DNA of 64,000 nt, taken from positions 1-64,000 of the forward strand of contig NZ_WTWY01000007.1 of assembly GCF_009870825.1 (NCBI RefSeq). Reading direction: 5' to 3'. Numbering within the stretch: position 1 is the first letter of the stretch; each line of letters starts with the position of its first letter. The position numbers and the translations under genes were made by a program. The notes beneath the pieces were generated by a model. That model worked only from the letters and a program-made list of their open reading frames with translations. It was not told the DNA's origin and made no database searches. Source of the stretch: Paenibacillus sp. USDA918EY (GTDB taxonomy: Bacteria; Bacillota; Bacilli; Paenibacillales; Paenibacillaceae). Shown here in pieces: positions 19,207-28,671 of this stretch.

Positions 19207-19382
19207 ATGTTCCTTTGCTCCCATCTTGAGGTCGTCGGAAGCCTCCTGCAAAAATCCGGTCCGAAAAACGGTTTATTGCATACTCTTCCTCACATCTATA
19301 CACCATATCACTGCCGCGGGAAAATTTCTATGCATCGGTTAAGTCCGCTATTTTCTTGTCTCATCGGATCCAATTAATCTGT

Positions 19383-19427
19383 AAATACGAACATTAATGA
19401 CTATGATATTGAACAAAGTTCGCTTTT
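19383..19427 (+). promoter_or_regulatory. Paired PurBoxes (PurR operator)
   Basis: AAATACGAACATT (19383-19395) and, inverted, AAAGTTCGCTTTT (19415-19427) each match the B. subtilis PurBox AWWWCCGAACWWT at 12 of 13 positions. Orientation and spacing (about 17 bases between 14-base boxes) are as described for PurR control regions. They sit just upstream of the permease promoter. Confidence 0.85.
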
Positions 19428-19431
19428 TCCT

Positions 19432-19461
19432 TTGACGCGTCCGAAATGCACATGGTATAGT
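19432..19461 (+). promoter_or_regulatory. Promoter of the purine permease-adenine deaminase operon
   Basis: TTGACG (19432-19437), 18 bases, TATAGT (19456-19461), directly downstream of the paired PurBoxes. Confidence 0.7.
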
Positions 19462-19514
19462 TACAAGGCAGAAGAAACGAAAACACAACAAGACAAAGGA
19501 GTCCTTCAGCAATC

Positions 19515-20837
19515 ATGAACACCACGAAATTATCTTGGTTAGATCGCTTCTTTAAGCTCAGCCACTATAAGACGAATGTTAAAACCGAGATTCTTGCCGG
19601 CCTCACCACATTCGTTACGATGGCATACATCATCGTCGTTCAACCGGACCTGATGAAAGCCGCAGGCATGGATCAAGGGGCCGTCATGGTTACGGTGCTG
19701 ATTGCATCCGGCCTTTTCAGCATTATCATGGGTCTGTATGCCAAACGGCCGTTTGGCGTCGCGCCCGGCATGGGCGGAAACGTGTTTTTTGCTTACAGCA
19801 TCGTGGCCGCAGGATTGGCGACATGGCAGCAGGGACTCGGGATGGTGTTCATCTCGGGCGTGGTTTTCCTGCTTCTGACCTTCCTTGGGCTGCGCGAAAC
19901 GATATCACGCATCATTCCTAAAAATATTAAGCACGCCATTGGCGCCGCCGTCGGCCTGTTTATCATCGGCACCGGCTTTGCCAATGCAGGCATCATCGTA
20001 CAAAATAAAACCGGAACGCTCACCCTCGGCAGCTTGCATTCGCCAACCGTGCTGCTTTCCTTGATCGGGCTGGTCATCATCATCGGCCTGATGGCGCGCA
20101 AATTGAAAGCGGCGGTGTTCATCGGGATCATCATTACGTCCATCATCGGGATCCCGATGGGCATTACGAAGCTTCCGCATTCCTTCGGAGACTTATTCTC
20201 CCTGCCGCCGGATCCGTCCTCGATCATCTTTCAGGTCGATATTCCGGGGGCTTTGAAGCTGGCGTTTTTCCCGCTTATGTTTACCTTCTTTACAGGGGAG
20301 TTTTTCTCCACCATGGGTACGGTGCTTGGCGTTGGCGCCAAAGCGAATTTGCTCGATAAAGAAGGCAATCTTCCGGACATCAAAAAGCCGTTTATCGTCG
20401 ACGGCATCGCCACGGTCGGTGGTTCCCTGCTCGGACAAACGACCATTACGACCTACATTGAATCCGCAAGCGGCGTTGAAGCCGGCGGACGCACGGGTTT
20501 GACGGCCGTAACGACGGGGATCGTGTTCCTGCTCGCTTTGTTCGTCACGCCGCTCATTCTGCTCATCCCTAGCGCGGCAACGGCTCCGGCGCTGATCGTT
20601 ATCGGCTTGTCCATGCTCGCGACACTGAAAAACATCAATATGGACGAATTGGAAGAAACCCTTCCCGCGCTGCTTACGGTCATTTCTGCAGGACTTACGT
20701 TCAGCTTGGCGAACGGGATCGTATTCGGCATTTTGTCTTACGTCGTCATTAAAGTATTTATGGGCAAATTCCGCGATATCCACATCGGACTCTGGATTTT
20801 GTGCATACCGCTCATTTACTACCTCTGGCTTAAATAA
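19515..20837 (+). CDS. Purine permease, NCS2/AzgA-type
   Basis: A 440-residue transporter with 12-13 predicted membrane helices. Family landmarks are TEILAGLTTFVTMAYI, GMGGNVFFAYS, FFTGEFFSTMGT and TTITTYIESASGVEAGGRTG. AzgA-like members import adenine, guanine or hypoxanthine by proton symport. It is followed after 25 bp by adenine deaminase, which suggests adenine or hypoxanthine as substrate. The start ATG has AAGGAGTCC upstream. Control by PurR is inferred from the PurBoxes; no guanine riboswitch is present. Confidence 0.92.
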   Translation: MNTTKLSWLDRFFKLSHYKTNVKTEILAGLTTFVTMAYIIVVQPDLMKAAGMDQGAVMVTVLIASGLFSIIMGLYAKRPFGVAPGMGGNVFFAYSIVAAGLATWQQGLGMVFISGVVFLLLTFLGLRETISRIIPKNIKHAIGAAVGLFIIGTGFANAGIIVQNKTGTLTLGSLHSPTVLLSLIGLVIIIGLMARKLKAAVFIGIIITSIIGIPMGITKLPHSFGDLFSLPPDPSSIIFQVDIPGALKLAFFPLMFTFFTGEFFSTMGTVLGVGAKANLLDKEGNLPDIKKPFIVDGIATVGGSLLGQTTITTYIESASGVEAGGRTGLTAVTTGIVFLLALFVTPLILLIPSAATAPALIVIGLSMLATLKNINMDELEETLPALLTVISAGLTFSLANGIVFGILSYVVIKVFMGKFRDIHIGLWILCIPLIYYLWLK

Positions 20838-20862
20838 TCTGGGATAAGGAGATCGATTCAGC

Positions 20863-22635
20863 ATGAACCGCAAACTTATAGCCGCAGCGCGCGGCGATCA
20901 TCCACTGGATTTGGCAATCAACAACATTCGGTTGGTCAACGTCTTTACCGGGGAAATTTATCCGGCGGCCATCGGCATCGTGGACGGCACCGTCGTTCAC
21001 GTGACCGCGCCGGGCGAAACGGAGCTTGAAGCCGTCCAAACGATTGACGGCCAAGGCAAGTTCGCCGTTCCCGGCCTGATCGATACGCATCTGCACATCG
21101 AAAGCAGCATGCTGACGCCCGCTCACTACGCCGAAGCCGTCCTGCCGCACGGAACGACCCTGATCGTCACCGACCCGCATGAAATCGGCAACGTCCTTGG
21201 CGAGGAAGGCGTGCGTTACATGGTCGAAGCCAGCAAAGTGCTGGATTTGCGCGTCATGACGCTGGCGCCTTCCTGCGTGCCGTCCGCTCCGTCCGTGGAA
21301 ACGGCCGGAGCCGATTTCACCCCTGAAGTCATCGAACGGATGCTGACCTGGGACGGCATTGACGGCGTCGCCGAAGTCATGAACTATCACGGCGTCATTC
21401 ATGAGGATCCGCGCATGATGGGCATCCTCGAAGCGAACGAACGCGCCGGCAAAATTCCGCAAGGCCACGCGCCGACGGTCGTCGGCCGGGAGCTTTCGGC
21501 ATACCTCGTTGCCGGACCGGACTCCGACCACGAATGCCGCACGATGGAAGAAGCGATCGCCAAGCTTCGCGCCGGCATGATCGTGGACATCCGCGAGAGC
21601 TCCTTTTCGCTGAACATGGCCGAAGTGGCCAAAGCGATCGTCGGCAAAGGTTATCTGCCGAACGTCACGCTTTGCACCGACGACGTGCTTGCCTCCGATC
21701 TGGTCGAACGGGGCCATATCAACCATGTCGTCGTCCGGGCGATCGAAGAAGGCATTCCGGCCGTCGACGCGATCCGTTATGCGACGCTGAACGCCGCGAA
21801 CCGCTTGAACCGCAAAGATGTCGGAGCCATCGCTCCGGGACGCCTTGCCGACATCGTGCTTGTCGACGCGCTCGAAACGATGAACGTGTCCGATGTTTTC
21901 ATCGGGGGCGAAAACATCGTCAAGGAAGGCAAGCTGATCAAGCGTCAGCAGCATGTGCAGCCGCCGCAGGAGTATTTGCAAACCGTGCATCTGCCGGAAA
22001 TCCATGCCGAGGATTTGCGCCTTGAGGTCGAAGATGCGAACGCGACCGAAGCGCGCGTACGCGTCATTGAATACGATTTTGCGCCAGGCCTTCCCACCGG
22101 TTTCATCGAAACCGTGCTGCCGGTGAAAGACGGGCAGCTCGTCCCCGAAGCCTACGAGGGGCACAAAGGACCGCTGAACCGTGTCGCTGTGTGGCATCGC
22201 CACGGCTTGAACAACAACAAGGCGCTCGGGCTGCTTGCAGGCTTCGGCATTATCGAAGGCGCGGTAGCGACGACGGTCGCGCATGACAGCCATCATTTGG
22301 CGGTGCTTGGCGTCCATACGGACGACATGGTCATGGCGGCCAACGAGCTCCGCAAACGCCACGGCGGCATGATCGCCGTCAAAAACGGCGAAATCGTCGC
22401 GTTCCTTCCGCTCCCGCTCGCAGGACTCATGAGCCTCGAAGAAGCCGATACGTTCGCGACGAAAATCAAGGAATTTATCGATACCATCCAGGGCGGCATG
22501 ATGCCGGGCAAAAATCCGATCCACCGTATGATCGTCGCGACCCTCCCGGTCATCCCGGCGGCAAAAATTACGGACCTGGGATTGGTTGACGTCAATAAAC
22601 AAAAGCTTGTTCCGCTCATCATCGAAACCAAATAA
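20863..22635 (+). CDS. ade: Adenine deaminase
   Basis: A 590-residue amidohydrolase that converts adenine to hypoxanthine and ammonia. Metal-binding motifs are DTHLHIESS and TDPHEIGN. Further family stretches include VAEVMNYHGV, CTDDV and the C-terminal AHDSHHLAVLG and IHRM. Length is normal for the bacterial AdeC family. It is co-transcribed with the permease upstream (25-bp gap) and ends at a strong terminator, so uptake and deamination of adenine are linked. Confidence 0.96.
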   Translation: MNRKLIAAARGDHPLDLAINNIRLVNVFTGEIYPAAIGIVDGTVVHVTAPGETELEAVQTIDGQGKFAVPGLIDTHLHIESSMLTPAHYAEAVLPHGTTLIVTDPHEIGNVLGEEGVRYMVEASKVLDLRVMTLAPSCVPSAPSVETAGADFTPEVIERMLTWDGIDGVAEVMNYHGVIHEDPRMMGILEANERAGKIPQGHAPTVVGRELSAYLVAGPDSDHECRTMEEAIAKLRAGMIVDIRESSFSLNMAEVAKAIVGKGYLPNVTLCTDDVLASDLVERGHINHVVVRAIEEGIPAVDAIRYATLNAANRLNRKDVGAIAPGRLADIVLVDALETMNVSDVFIGGENIVKEGKLIKRQQHVQPPQEYLQTVHLPEIHAEDLRLEVEDANATEARVRVIEYDFAPGLPTGFIETVLPVKDGQLVPEAYEGHKGPLNRVAVWHRHGLNNNKALGLLAGFGIIEGAVATTVAHDSHHLAVLGVHTDDMVMAANELRKRHGGMIAVKNGEIVAFLPLPLAGLMSLEEADTFATKIKEFIDTIQGGMMPGKNPIHRMIVATLPVIPAAKITDLGLVDVNKQKLVPLIIETK

Positions 22636-22651
22636 CGTCATTGAACCTTAA

Positions 22652-22706
22652 AAGCCCCCGAACCGCGCCGGACGTCCATGTCCATGCGGCTCAGGGGCTC
22701 TTTTTC
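22652..22706 (+). terminator. Terminator after adenine deaminase
   Basis: AGCCCCCGAACCGC and GCGGCTCAGGGGCT form the stem, then CTTTTTC. It may also serve the convergent hydrolase gene. Confidence 0.85.
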
Positions 22707-22730
22707 TATGCGGACCGAGTCCTAGGTTGT

Positions 22731-23696
22731 TTACACGACCGGCTCGCTTTTAGCCGGTTCCGGCAAAGGGGACAAATAGCGGTTTACAAAACGGGCGATC
22801 CGCTGCGCATACTCTTTTTTGTTCACAAAATAGGCGTTGGCATGGGCCGCAGTAGGCACGACATACAAGTCTTTCTCCCCTCCCGCTGCCGCCGCCAGAC
22901 GATGTACCATAGGGAAAGGAACAAATGCATCCCTGTCGCCGTGGATAAACAAAATCGGAAGGCGCGTCCGGGCAACCTGTTTTAAAGCCGAACCTTCGCC
23001 GAAAAAATATCCCGCACGCAGTTTGCACACCAAGCTCGTCACCGGCAGCAGCGGAAACGGCGGCAGCTTGTACATCTGCTTCAATTGGTACGTCAAAATA
23101 TCCTTAACCGAGGTATACGCGCAGTCCGAAACGATGCATTTCACCTGATCCGGCAGCTGCTCGCCGCTGGTCATCAACACCGTCGCGCCGCCCATGGAAA
23201 CCCCATGCAAAATGATCTGCGCATCCGGGCCGCTCCGCTCCAGGATAAAATGAATCCACTGTACGATATCCCTGCGGTCATGCCAGCCGAAACCGATGTA
23301 ATTCCCGCCGCTTTGCCCATGGCCCCGATTATCCGGCATCAGTACATGAAAACCCATTTCGCTGTAAAGCTTGGCGAAAGCGCCCATTTCCCTTCCTTGG
23401 CTGTTATAGCCGTGAACCACGATGGCCGTCCGGTTCGACGGCAGAGGGGCCGGGATGTAATACCCCGTTAGAGAAAGCCCGTCCTCTCCTTGGATATGCA
23501 CGGTCTCGACCGCTTGGTTGCCGAGCCATTCCTCTTCCATTTCCCACGGATGGTCCACCTTGACGAGCGCCGGATCCGTCTCGAGAAATTCTTTTTGGCT
23601 GCGCCTGATTCCGACGTTATAAAAATACATGCTGGCCCCGAACAGGATCAGCACGATGACAATTGCGCATATAAGGACAATCGATGCCGCAGTCAT
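22731..23696 (-). CDS. Membrane-anchored alpha/beta hydrolase, YqkD-like
   Basis: A 321-residue protein with one N-terminal membrane helix (residues 4-25) and an alpha/beta hydrolase fold. The oxyanion region is VVHGYNSQG, the nucleophile elbow is HGVSMGGA, and the acid and His are in HGDRDAFVP and AAHANAYF. The active domain is probably outside the cell. The ATG at 23696 has AAGGAGG five bases upstream; an upstream in-frame ATG (23753) has none. Substrate unknown; esterase or peptidase-like activities occur in this family. Confidence 0.85.
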   Translation of the reverse strand: MTAASIVLICAIVIVLILFGASMYFYNVGIRRSQKEFLETDPALVKVDHPWEMEEEWLGNQAVETVHIQGEDGLSLTGYYIPAPLPSNRTAIVVHGYNSQGREMGAFAKLYSEMGFHVLMPDNRGHGQSGGNYIGFGWHDRRDIVQWIHFILERSGPDAQIILHGVSMGGATVLMTSGEQLPDQVKCIVSDCAYTSVKDILTYQLKQMYKLPPFPLLPVTSLVCKLRAGYFFGEGSALKQVARTRLPILFIHGDRDAFVPFPMVHRLAAAAGGEKDLYVVPTAAHANAYFVNKKEYAQRIARFVNRYLSPLPEPAKSEPVV

Positions 23697-23848
23697 GTTT
23701 TCCTCCTTGGCCTGAAATCGCGAAGAACATCCGCAGTAATCAGGGCTTTGCAAAATCCCCCAATATGTACCTTTTTAACATACCATCTGGCGAAGTCTTT
23801 CACAATGTCCCATCGACGCAAATCCCCCCGAAAGAGGCTTATATCATT

Positions 23849-23887
23849 AAAAAAGCAGCCCGCGGTTTGACGTCCGCTGCTGCTTTT
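23849..23887 (-). terminator. Terminator of the flavodoxin-membrane protein unit
   Basis: AAAAGCAGC on one side and GCTGCTTTTTT on the other, with inner GCGGAC/CCGCGG pairing; U tract on the minus strand. Confidence 0.8.
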
Positions 23888-23907
23888 ACGGTTTTCGGAT
23901 CCAGATA

Positions 23908-24357
23908 TCAGTCCTTCTTCTGTTTGCGGGCCATGGCCCGCAGCGCTTCGCGGTAGGCATCGTCGGAGCTAGGATCGGGTTTCGTTTCCGCCTTCGACTG
24001 CCGAACCTCTTCCGGAGCATAACCCGCAAATTTGCGCAGCGCCTCGCGGTAAATACGGTCGCTTTCGCTTGCGGATCGGTGCGCCTCCGATTCGGCTTCG
24101 GTCAGCGCGGTCCGGTCTGCTGCCCGGGGCGCAACCGTCTTTACCGGCTCGGGCTTGGCCGCGGCTGGGGGCTCGGCTGCCGGAGGAAGATCCTGAATGG
24201 ACGTCGCGGGCGGAGCTTCAGGCGTTTTTGGCGTTTCTTGCTTTGCAGGCTCTTCCCTTTTTTCCGCACGTTTGCCGGACCGTTTGGCGGCACGGGAGTT
24301 GTACACGAAAAGGAAAACGAGCGCTACAATGGCGAGCACCACAAAAGCAATGACCAT
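23908..24357 (-). CDS. Small membrane-anchored protein with repeated YREALR motif
   Basis: 149 residues, not recognised. One N-terminal membrane helix (residues 2-19) is followed by a highly charged, Pro/Ala/Glu-rich region. Two similar segments contain YREALRKF (near 104) and YREALRAM (near 136), each preceded by an Asp/Ser-rich stretch. The tail is basic. It starts 12 bp after the flavodoxin gene with AAGGTGAG upstream, so the two are probably co-transcribed. A bitopic protein with a cytoplasmic tail seems likely from the positively charged residues after the helix. Confidence 0.75.
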   Translation of the reverse strand: MVIAFVVLAIVALVFLFVYNSRAAKRSGKRAEKREEPAKQETPKTPEAPPATSIQDLPPAAEPPAAAKPEPVKTVAPRAADRTALTEAESEAHRSASESDRIYREALRKFAGYAPEEVRQSKAETKPDPSSDDAYREALRAMARKQKKD

Positions 24358-24369
24358 ATCCCGCTCACC

Positions 24370-24921
24370 TTACCTTGAAGCCGATGCAACCAGTTGTTTG
24401 GTTACTTCAGCCACCCGTCTGCCTAAAGCGCGCCCGAGGGTGAGGTCGTTTTCGCTCGGCAGGTTTTTGGGGTCCTCGTCGGACAATTCCACGGGACATG
24501 TGACACCGACGCCATAATAGGAGCCGTACAACGCATTTTCCGGAATGTTGCCGGGAAGACCGACGACAATCATGCCGTTATGCAGCATCGGCGTGATCAG
24601 ATTGATCAACGTCGACTCCAGGCCACCGTGAACAGTAGCGGTCGTGCAAAATACGCCGCCGACTTTTCCGACAAGTTTGCCCTGGGCCCATAAATAACCC
24701 AGACGGTCGATCCATGTTTTCAAGCCCGCACTGATCGTGCCGAAATGCCCCGGGCATCCCCAGATAATCGCATCCATTGCTTCAAGTTTATAAATATCGG
24801 CGTCGTTGACATGGGCGATCTCCGTTTCCGCCCCGTCAACCTCGCGTGCGCCTTCCGCCACGGAACGGGCGAGCGCTTCGGTATGTCCATTTTCGCTGTC
24901 ATAAACCACGTAAATTTTCAT
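24370..24921 (-). CDS. WrbA-like flavodoxin / NAD(P)H:quinone oxidoreductase family protein
   Basis: 183 residues with a flavodoxin fold. The FMN phosphate loop is [12 protein letters not shown] (7-18), [17 protein letters not shown] lies near 54-70, and a [10 protein letters not shown] loop follows. It probably reduces quinones by two electrons to limit redox stress. First gene of a two-gene unit with the small membrane protein. The start ATG has AAGGGGGATC upstream. Confidence 0.85.
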   Translation of the reverse strand: MKIYVVYDSENGHTEALARSVAEGAREVDGAETEIAHVNDADIYKLEAMDAIIWGCPGHFGTISAGLKTWIDRLGYLWAQGKLVGKVGGVFCTTATVHGGLESTLINLITPMLHNGMIVVGLPGNIPENALYGSYYGVGVTCPVELSDEDPKNLPSENDLTLGRALGRRVAEVTKQLVASASR

Positions 24922-25103
24922 GCGGATGATCCCCCTTAACCAGCTTTGATGCCTTATTTATCTCCATTACCCTCCGATTTATCCATAAGCGTTGCCGAAT
25001 CTTACAAAAATCGACACGCCTGAATACGTCTTCCCCAATTCGGGGATGCTCTGTTTATCTGGCTGCAACTAGCTATCCAAGATTAGGAGGAGACTTAACA
25101 CGT

Positions 25104-25739
25104 ATGAACTCTCGCGCGCTACTCGTCAATGTCCTTGTCGTCATCATCGTGCTCGCGTTGGGCGGTGCGGCAATCTACTATTACAATCAGACGTCGAATT
25201 ACGTCAAAACCGATAATGCGCAGGTGACCGGACAAGCCATTTCCATTAATGCACCGGTGGCCGGAAGGCTTGCGAGTTGGAACGGGCAGGTCGGACACAA
25301 TTACCAAACGGGCGAAGTGGTGGGAAGCATCGTGGCGCAAGGAACCCGGATGGATATCACGTTTCCGGTCAGCTCCACGATCGTACAGCAAAATGCCATT
25401 CCCCATACGTACGTCGCTCCCGGCACCACGCTGGCAAGGGCGTTCAATTTGAGTAATTTGTGGATCAGCGCCAATATCGAAGAAACGAAGCTGGACAAAA
25501 TCAAGGTCGGCCAAACGGTCGACGTCTATGTCGACGCATTTCCGGATACGACGCTGACCGGTAAAATCGACCAAATCGGCCTGGCCACCGCCTCGACGTT
25601 TTCGATGTTCCCGACGACGAACTCGAATGCCAACTACACGAAAGTGACGCAAGTCGTTCCGATTGTCATCACGATCGAAGGCTACAAAGGTCTCGGGCTT
25701 GTTCCCGGCATGAACGCTACGGTCCGAATCCACATTTAG
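25104..25739 (+). CDS. EmrA/HlyD-type membrane fusion protein (short form)
   Basis: 211 residues with an N-terminal membrane helix (7-27) followed by a biotinyl-lipoyl-like barrel (around TDNAQVTGQ, INAPVAGRLA) and a beta-barrel domain ending VPGMNATVRI. It is much shorter than Gram-negative EmrA because the coiled-coil hairpin is absent, as usual for Gram-positive partners of DHA2 pumps. AGGAGGAG lies upstream of the ATG. The MFS pump follows 18 bp later. Confidence 0.88.
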   Translation: MNSRALLVNVLVVIIVLALGGAAIYYYNQTSNYVKTDNAQVTGQAISINAPVAGRLASWNGQVGHNYQTGEVVGSIVAQGTRMDITFPVSSTIVQQNAIPHTYVAPGTTLARAFNLSNLWISANIEETKLDKIKVGQTVDVYVDAFPDTTLTGKIDQIGLATASTFSMFPTTNSNANYTKVTQVVPIVITIEGYKGLGLVPGMNATVRIHI

Positions 25740-25757
25740 CGAGGGGGCATGCCTGCC

Positions 25758-27302
25758 ATGGCAAATGCTAGAGAATTTCATATGGGCCGAACGCTCACCG
25801 TCCTGCTGCTGGGAGCTTTCGTCTCCATTTTGAACCAGACGCTTCTGAACGTGGCCATCCCCCACTTGATGAATGAGTTCAACGTTTCGGCCACGACCGT
25901 CCAGTGGCTCTCCACCGCTTACATGCTCGTCAACGGCGTGCTTGTGCCGGTTACGGCGTTTCTGATCGAATCGTACGGAACACGCGCCCTGTTCATGTCG
26001 GCGATGGGGCTGTTTACCGCCGGAGCAGTCATATGCGCCATCAGCAACACGTTTGTCATTATGCTGATCGGGCGGATCATTCAGGCCAGCGGCGCCGGGA
26101 TTATCATGCCTGTCGTCATGAACGTGTTTTTGACCGTTTTTCCGCCGGAAAAAAGGGGAACCGCGATGGGTACGATGGGGATCGCCATGATGTTCGCCCC
26201 TGCGATCGGGCCGACGCTTTCGGGGTGGATCGTCGAGCATTACACATGGCGCATTTTGTTCATCATGGTGATTCCGCTTGCGGTGCTGGACATTTTGTTT
26301 GCTTTCCGGTGGCTGACGAACGTCAACAAACTCACCAAGCCGAAGTTCGATTTCTGGGGAGTCGTCTTCTCGACGCTCGGTTTCGGCGTACTGCTTTACG
26401 GCTTCAGCTCGGCGGGGGACAAGGGCTGGACAAGCGCGATCGTGCTTGGCTCCATGTTCGTCGGGCTCGTCTTCATCGCTTTGTTTGTCGTGCGCGAGCT
26501 CAACATGAAAGTTCCGATGCTTGATTTCCGGGTGTTTCAGTATGATATCTTTACGTTTTCCACCATTATCGGCGGGTTGGTCAACATGGCCATGTTCGGC
26601 GCGATGCTCTTGCTTCCGATCTATTTGCAAAACATCCGCGGATTCACTCCGCTTCAGTCCGGTCTTCTGCTTCTGCCGGGCGCTTTATTGATGGGCGTCA
26701 TGTCGCCGATTTCCGGGGCCATTTTCGACAAAACCGGGGCGCGGCCGCTGGCGATCTTCGGCCTCCTTATTACGGCGCTGATGACGTTCGAGTTCAGCAA
26801 GCTGACCTCGGACACCACCTTTCCGCATCTGATGCTGCTGTACACGATCCGCAGCTTCGGCATGTCGCTGATCATGATGTCGGTGCAGACCGAAGGCCTG
26901 AACCAGCTTCCTCCCCGGCTTGGGGCCCACGGCACGGCCATGTCCAATACGATGCGGCAGGTGGCGGGTTCCATCGGAACGGCGCTGCTCGTGACGGTCA
27001 TGTCTACCCGCACGACGATTCACGTTGAGCAGGCCGCGGAACTGTATACGCCCAACAATCCGTTTATGACCGAAAACCTGGCCGAGGTCAGTCAAAGCAT
27101 CGCCGCTTCCGCCGGGGTTCCGACAGAAACGGGATACGCGCTGGCACTGCAAAGCGTCATTGGCGTCGTGACCGAAAAGGCGACCATCGAAGGCATTAAT
27201 GACGCTTTTATCGTCGCAACCTGGATCGCCATTATCGCATTGGTGTTGTCCTTTTTCCTTCGCCGGGCGCGGAAGGCCAAAAGAGCCAAACCCGCGAAAT
27301 AG
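25758..27302 (+). CDS. DHA2 family multidrug efflux MFS transporter (EmrB/QacA type)
   Basis: About 514 residues with 14 predicted membrane helices. Motif A-like sequence and the DHA2 motif C region (AIGPTLSGWIVEHYTWR) are visible. With the EmrA-like protein it should form a drug or toxic-compound exporter. The ATG at 25758 is preferred because GAGGGGG is 10 bases upstream; the ATG at 25749 is too close to that site. It ends at a bidirectional terminator shared with alkaline phosphatase. Confidence 0.9.
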   Translation: MANAREFHMGRTLTVLLLGAFVSILNQTLLNVAIPHLMNEFNVSATTVQWLSTAYMLVNGVLVPVTAFLIESYGTRALFMSAMGLFTAGAVICAISNTFVIMLIGRIIQASGAGIIMPVVMNVFLTVFPPEKRGTAMGTMGIAMMFAPAIGPTLSGWIVEHYTWRILFIMVIPLAVLDILFAFRWLTNVNKLTKPKFDFWGVVFSTLGFGVLLYGFSSAGDKGWTSAIVLGSMFVGLVFIALFVVRELNMKVPMLDFRVFQYDIFTFSTIIGGLVNMAMFGAMLLLPIYLQNIRGFTPLQSGLLLLPGALLMGVMSPISGAIFDKTGARPLAIFGLLITALMTFEFSKLTSDTTFPHLMLLYTIRSFGMSLIMMSVQTEGLNQLPPRLGAHGTAMSNTMRQVAGSIGTALLVTVMSTRTTIHVEQAAELYTPNNPFMTENLAEVSQSIAASAGVPTETGYALALQSVIGVVTEKATIEGINDAFIVATWIAIIALVLSFFLRRARKAKRAKPAK

Positions 27303-27310
27303 ACGAAACG

Positions 27311-27346
27311 AAAAATCCGCCCTTTTTAATAAAGAGCGGATTTTTT
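27311..27346. terminator. Bidirectional terminator between emrB-like and alkaline phosphatase genes
   Basis: AAAATCCGC...GCGGATTTTTT with inner CTTT/AAAG pairing; U tracts on both strands. Confidence 0.88.
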
Positions 27347-27365
27347 GGTGTTTCGAAAGATTTTT

Positions 27366-28622
27366 TTATTTTTTCACGCCCCAGGCTTTCAGGATCGCGT
27401 CATGCACGTACGTGTTTTCGTGAACGCCCGTAAAGAGCTCCGCGCCGCTTCCCATCGCCGTCAACGGGATGTCCACGCCGGTATGTCCGGAAGTCGTCCA
27501 ATCGACGTAAAACTGCTCTTTCGACCCGAAGATGCTGAACGGTCCGTCCTCTTTCGAAATGCCGTCGCCGGATTCGTCCTTGTCGTCGACCGGCTCCAGC
27601 GAAAAGCCGCCTGTTTCATGGTCGGCCAGCACCAGCACGAGCGTGTCCGGATGTTTTTTCGCGAATTCTTTGGCGACGCCCACCGCTTTGTCCAGCTCCT
27701 GCCCGGCTTTGATCGTCAGCTTCGCATTGTTTTCATGCGCCATTTCATCGGTTCCTTCCTCTTCAACCATCAGGAAAAAGCCTTTTTTGTTGGAGGAGAG
27801 CGTATCAAGCGCTTTTTGCGTCATATCCTTGAGCGAAACGACCGGGTTGTACACATCCCCTTCGCCTTCCGGTTTTTGCTGGAACATCTCTTCATTGGCG
27901 AACAGGCCGAGAATTTTGCCGTTTTTCGCTTTTTGCAGCTCTTCCTTGCTCGTTACATATTGGTAACCCAGTTTTTTCGCATGCTCGACGAGATTGCCTT
28001 CCGTTCCTTTGCTTTCTTCGCTTGGATCCTCCGCCGGATGGTCCGGGAATTTGCCGGGATTGCCTGCAGGGTACCAGAAATCTTCGCCCCCGCCCAGCAG
28101 CACGTCGACTTTGCTGTTATCCAGATACTGCTTGGCGATTTTGCTTTGCTGCGAGCGGTCTTCGACATGGGCGCCAAACGCGGCCGGCGTGGCGTCGGTG
28201 ATTTGGCTTGTCGTCACCAACCCCGTGGATTTGCCGAGGCCTTTCGCCACTTCCAGCAGCGTTTTGACCGGTTTTTTGTTGGCATCGACGCCTACCGCTC
28301 CGTTATACGTTTTGACGCCGCTGGCAATCGCCGTTCCCGCAGCGGCCGAATCGGTCACCGCAACCGTGGAATGCGTGCGCAAAAACGCCGAATAAGGCAT
28401 ATCGTCCATCTGCAGCTTGCCGTTCAACCCGACCGTGTTCAGGCGGATGGCATCGCGCTGCGCCGCTCCCATGCCGTCCCCGACGAACAAAATGACGTTT
28501 TTCGCTTTGGCGAGCGTCGCGGCGTTCCCTTTGGCTTGGACGACTCCCCCGGAAATCACCAAACTGGCTGCCGCCGTCAGGCATAAAGCGGCTTGTACGA
28601 TACTGCGTTTCTTTTTGCTCAT
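27366..28622 (-). CDS. Secreted alkaline phosphatase (PhoA family)
   Basis: 418 residues with a signal peptide (1-30, basic start then Ala/Leu/Val core). Catalytic landmarks are VGDGMG, the nucleophilic Ser in VTDSAAAGTA, the metal ligands in EEEGTDEMAHENN and ADHETGG, and the final His in SGHTGVDIP. It releases phosphate from organic esters outside the cell and is monocistronic. A PhoP-type box and promoter lie upstream, so induction by phosphate starvation is expected. B. subtilis PhoA and PhoB are relatives. Confidence 0.95.
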   Translation of the reverse strand: MSKKKRSIVQAALCLTAAASLVISGGVVQAKGNAATLAKAKNVILFVGDGMGAAQRDAIRLNTVGLNGKLQMDDMPYSAFLRTHSTVAVTDSAAAGTAIASGVKTYNGAVGVDANKKPVKTLLEVAKGLGKSTGLVTTSQITDATPAAFGAHVEDRSQQSKIAKQYLDNSKVDVLLGGGEDFWYPAGNPGKFPDHPAEDPSEESKGTEGNLVEHAKKLGYQYVTSKEELQKAKNGKILGLFANEEMFQQKPEGEGDVYNPVVSLKDMTQKALDTLSSNKKGFFLMVEEEGTDEMAHENNAKLTIKAGQELDKAVGVAKEFAKKHPDTLVLVLADHETGGFSLEPVDDKDESGDGISKEDGPFSIFGSKEQFYVDWTTSGHTGVDIPLTAMGSGAELFTGVHENTYVHDAILKAWGVKK

Positions 28623-28671
28623 CCCAATTCCTCCTTTATATCGGTCCTTCTTGAAGCAAGTATAGAGGGCA

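Noticed and set aside
19207..19514. Purine riboswitch upstream of the permease
   Set aside because: No guanine/adenine aptamer core or following terminator was found; paired PurBoxes account for regulation.
20830..22641. 603-codon frame antisense to adenine deaminase
   Set aside because: A shadow frame caused by high GC at codon third positions; the sense strand is a full adenine deaminase. The same applies to the long antisense frames over the ABC, CydCD and helicase genes.
22840..23750. TTTGCAAAATCC-like stretch near 23750 as a second copy of the palindromic element
   Set aside because: Only a short match to the outer arm; the inner arms and opposite arm are missing.
24922..25103. CCCCAATTCGGGG hairpin as a terminator or operator before the EmrA-like gene
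   Set aside because: Only four base pairs in the stem, no U tract and no nearby regulator.
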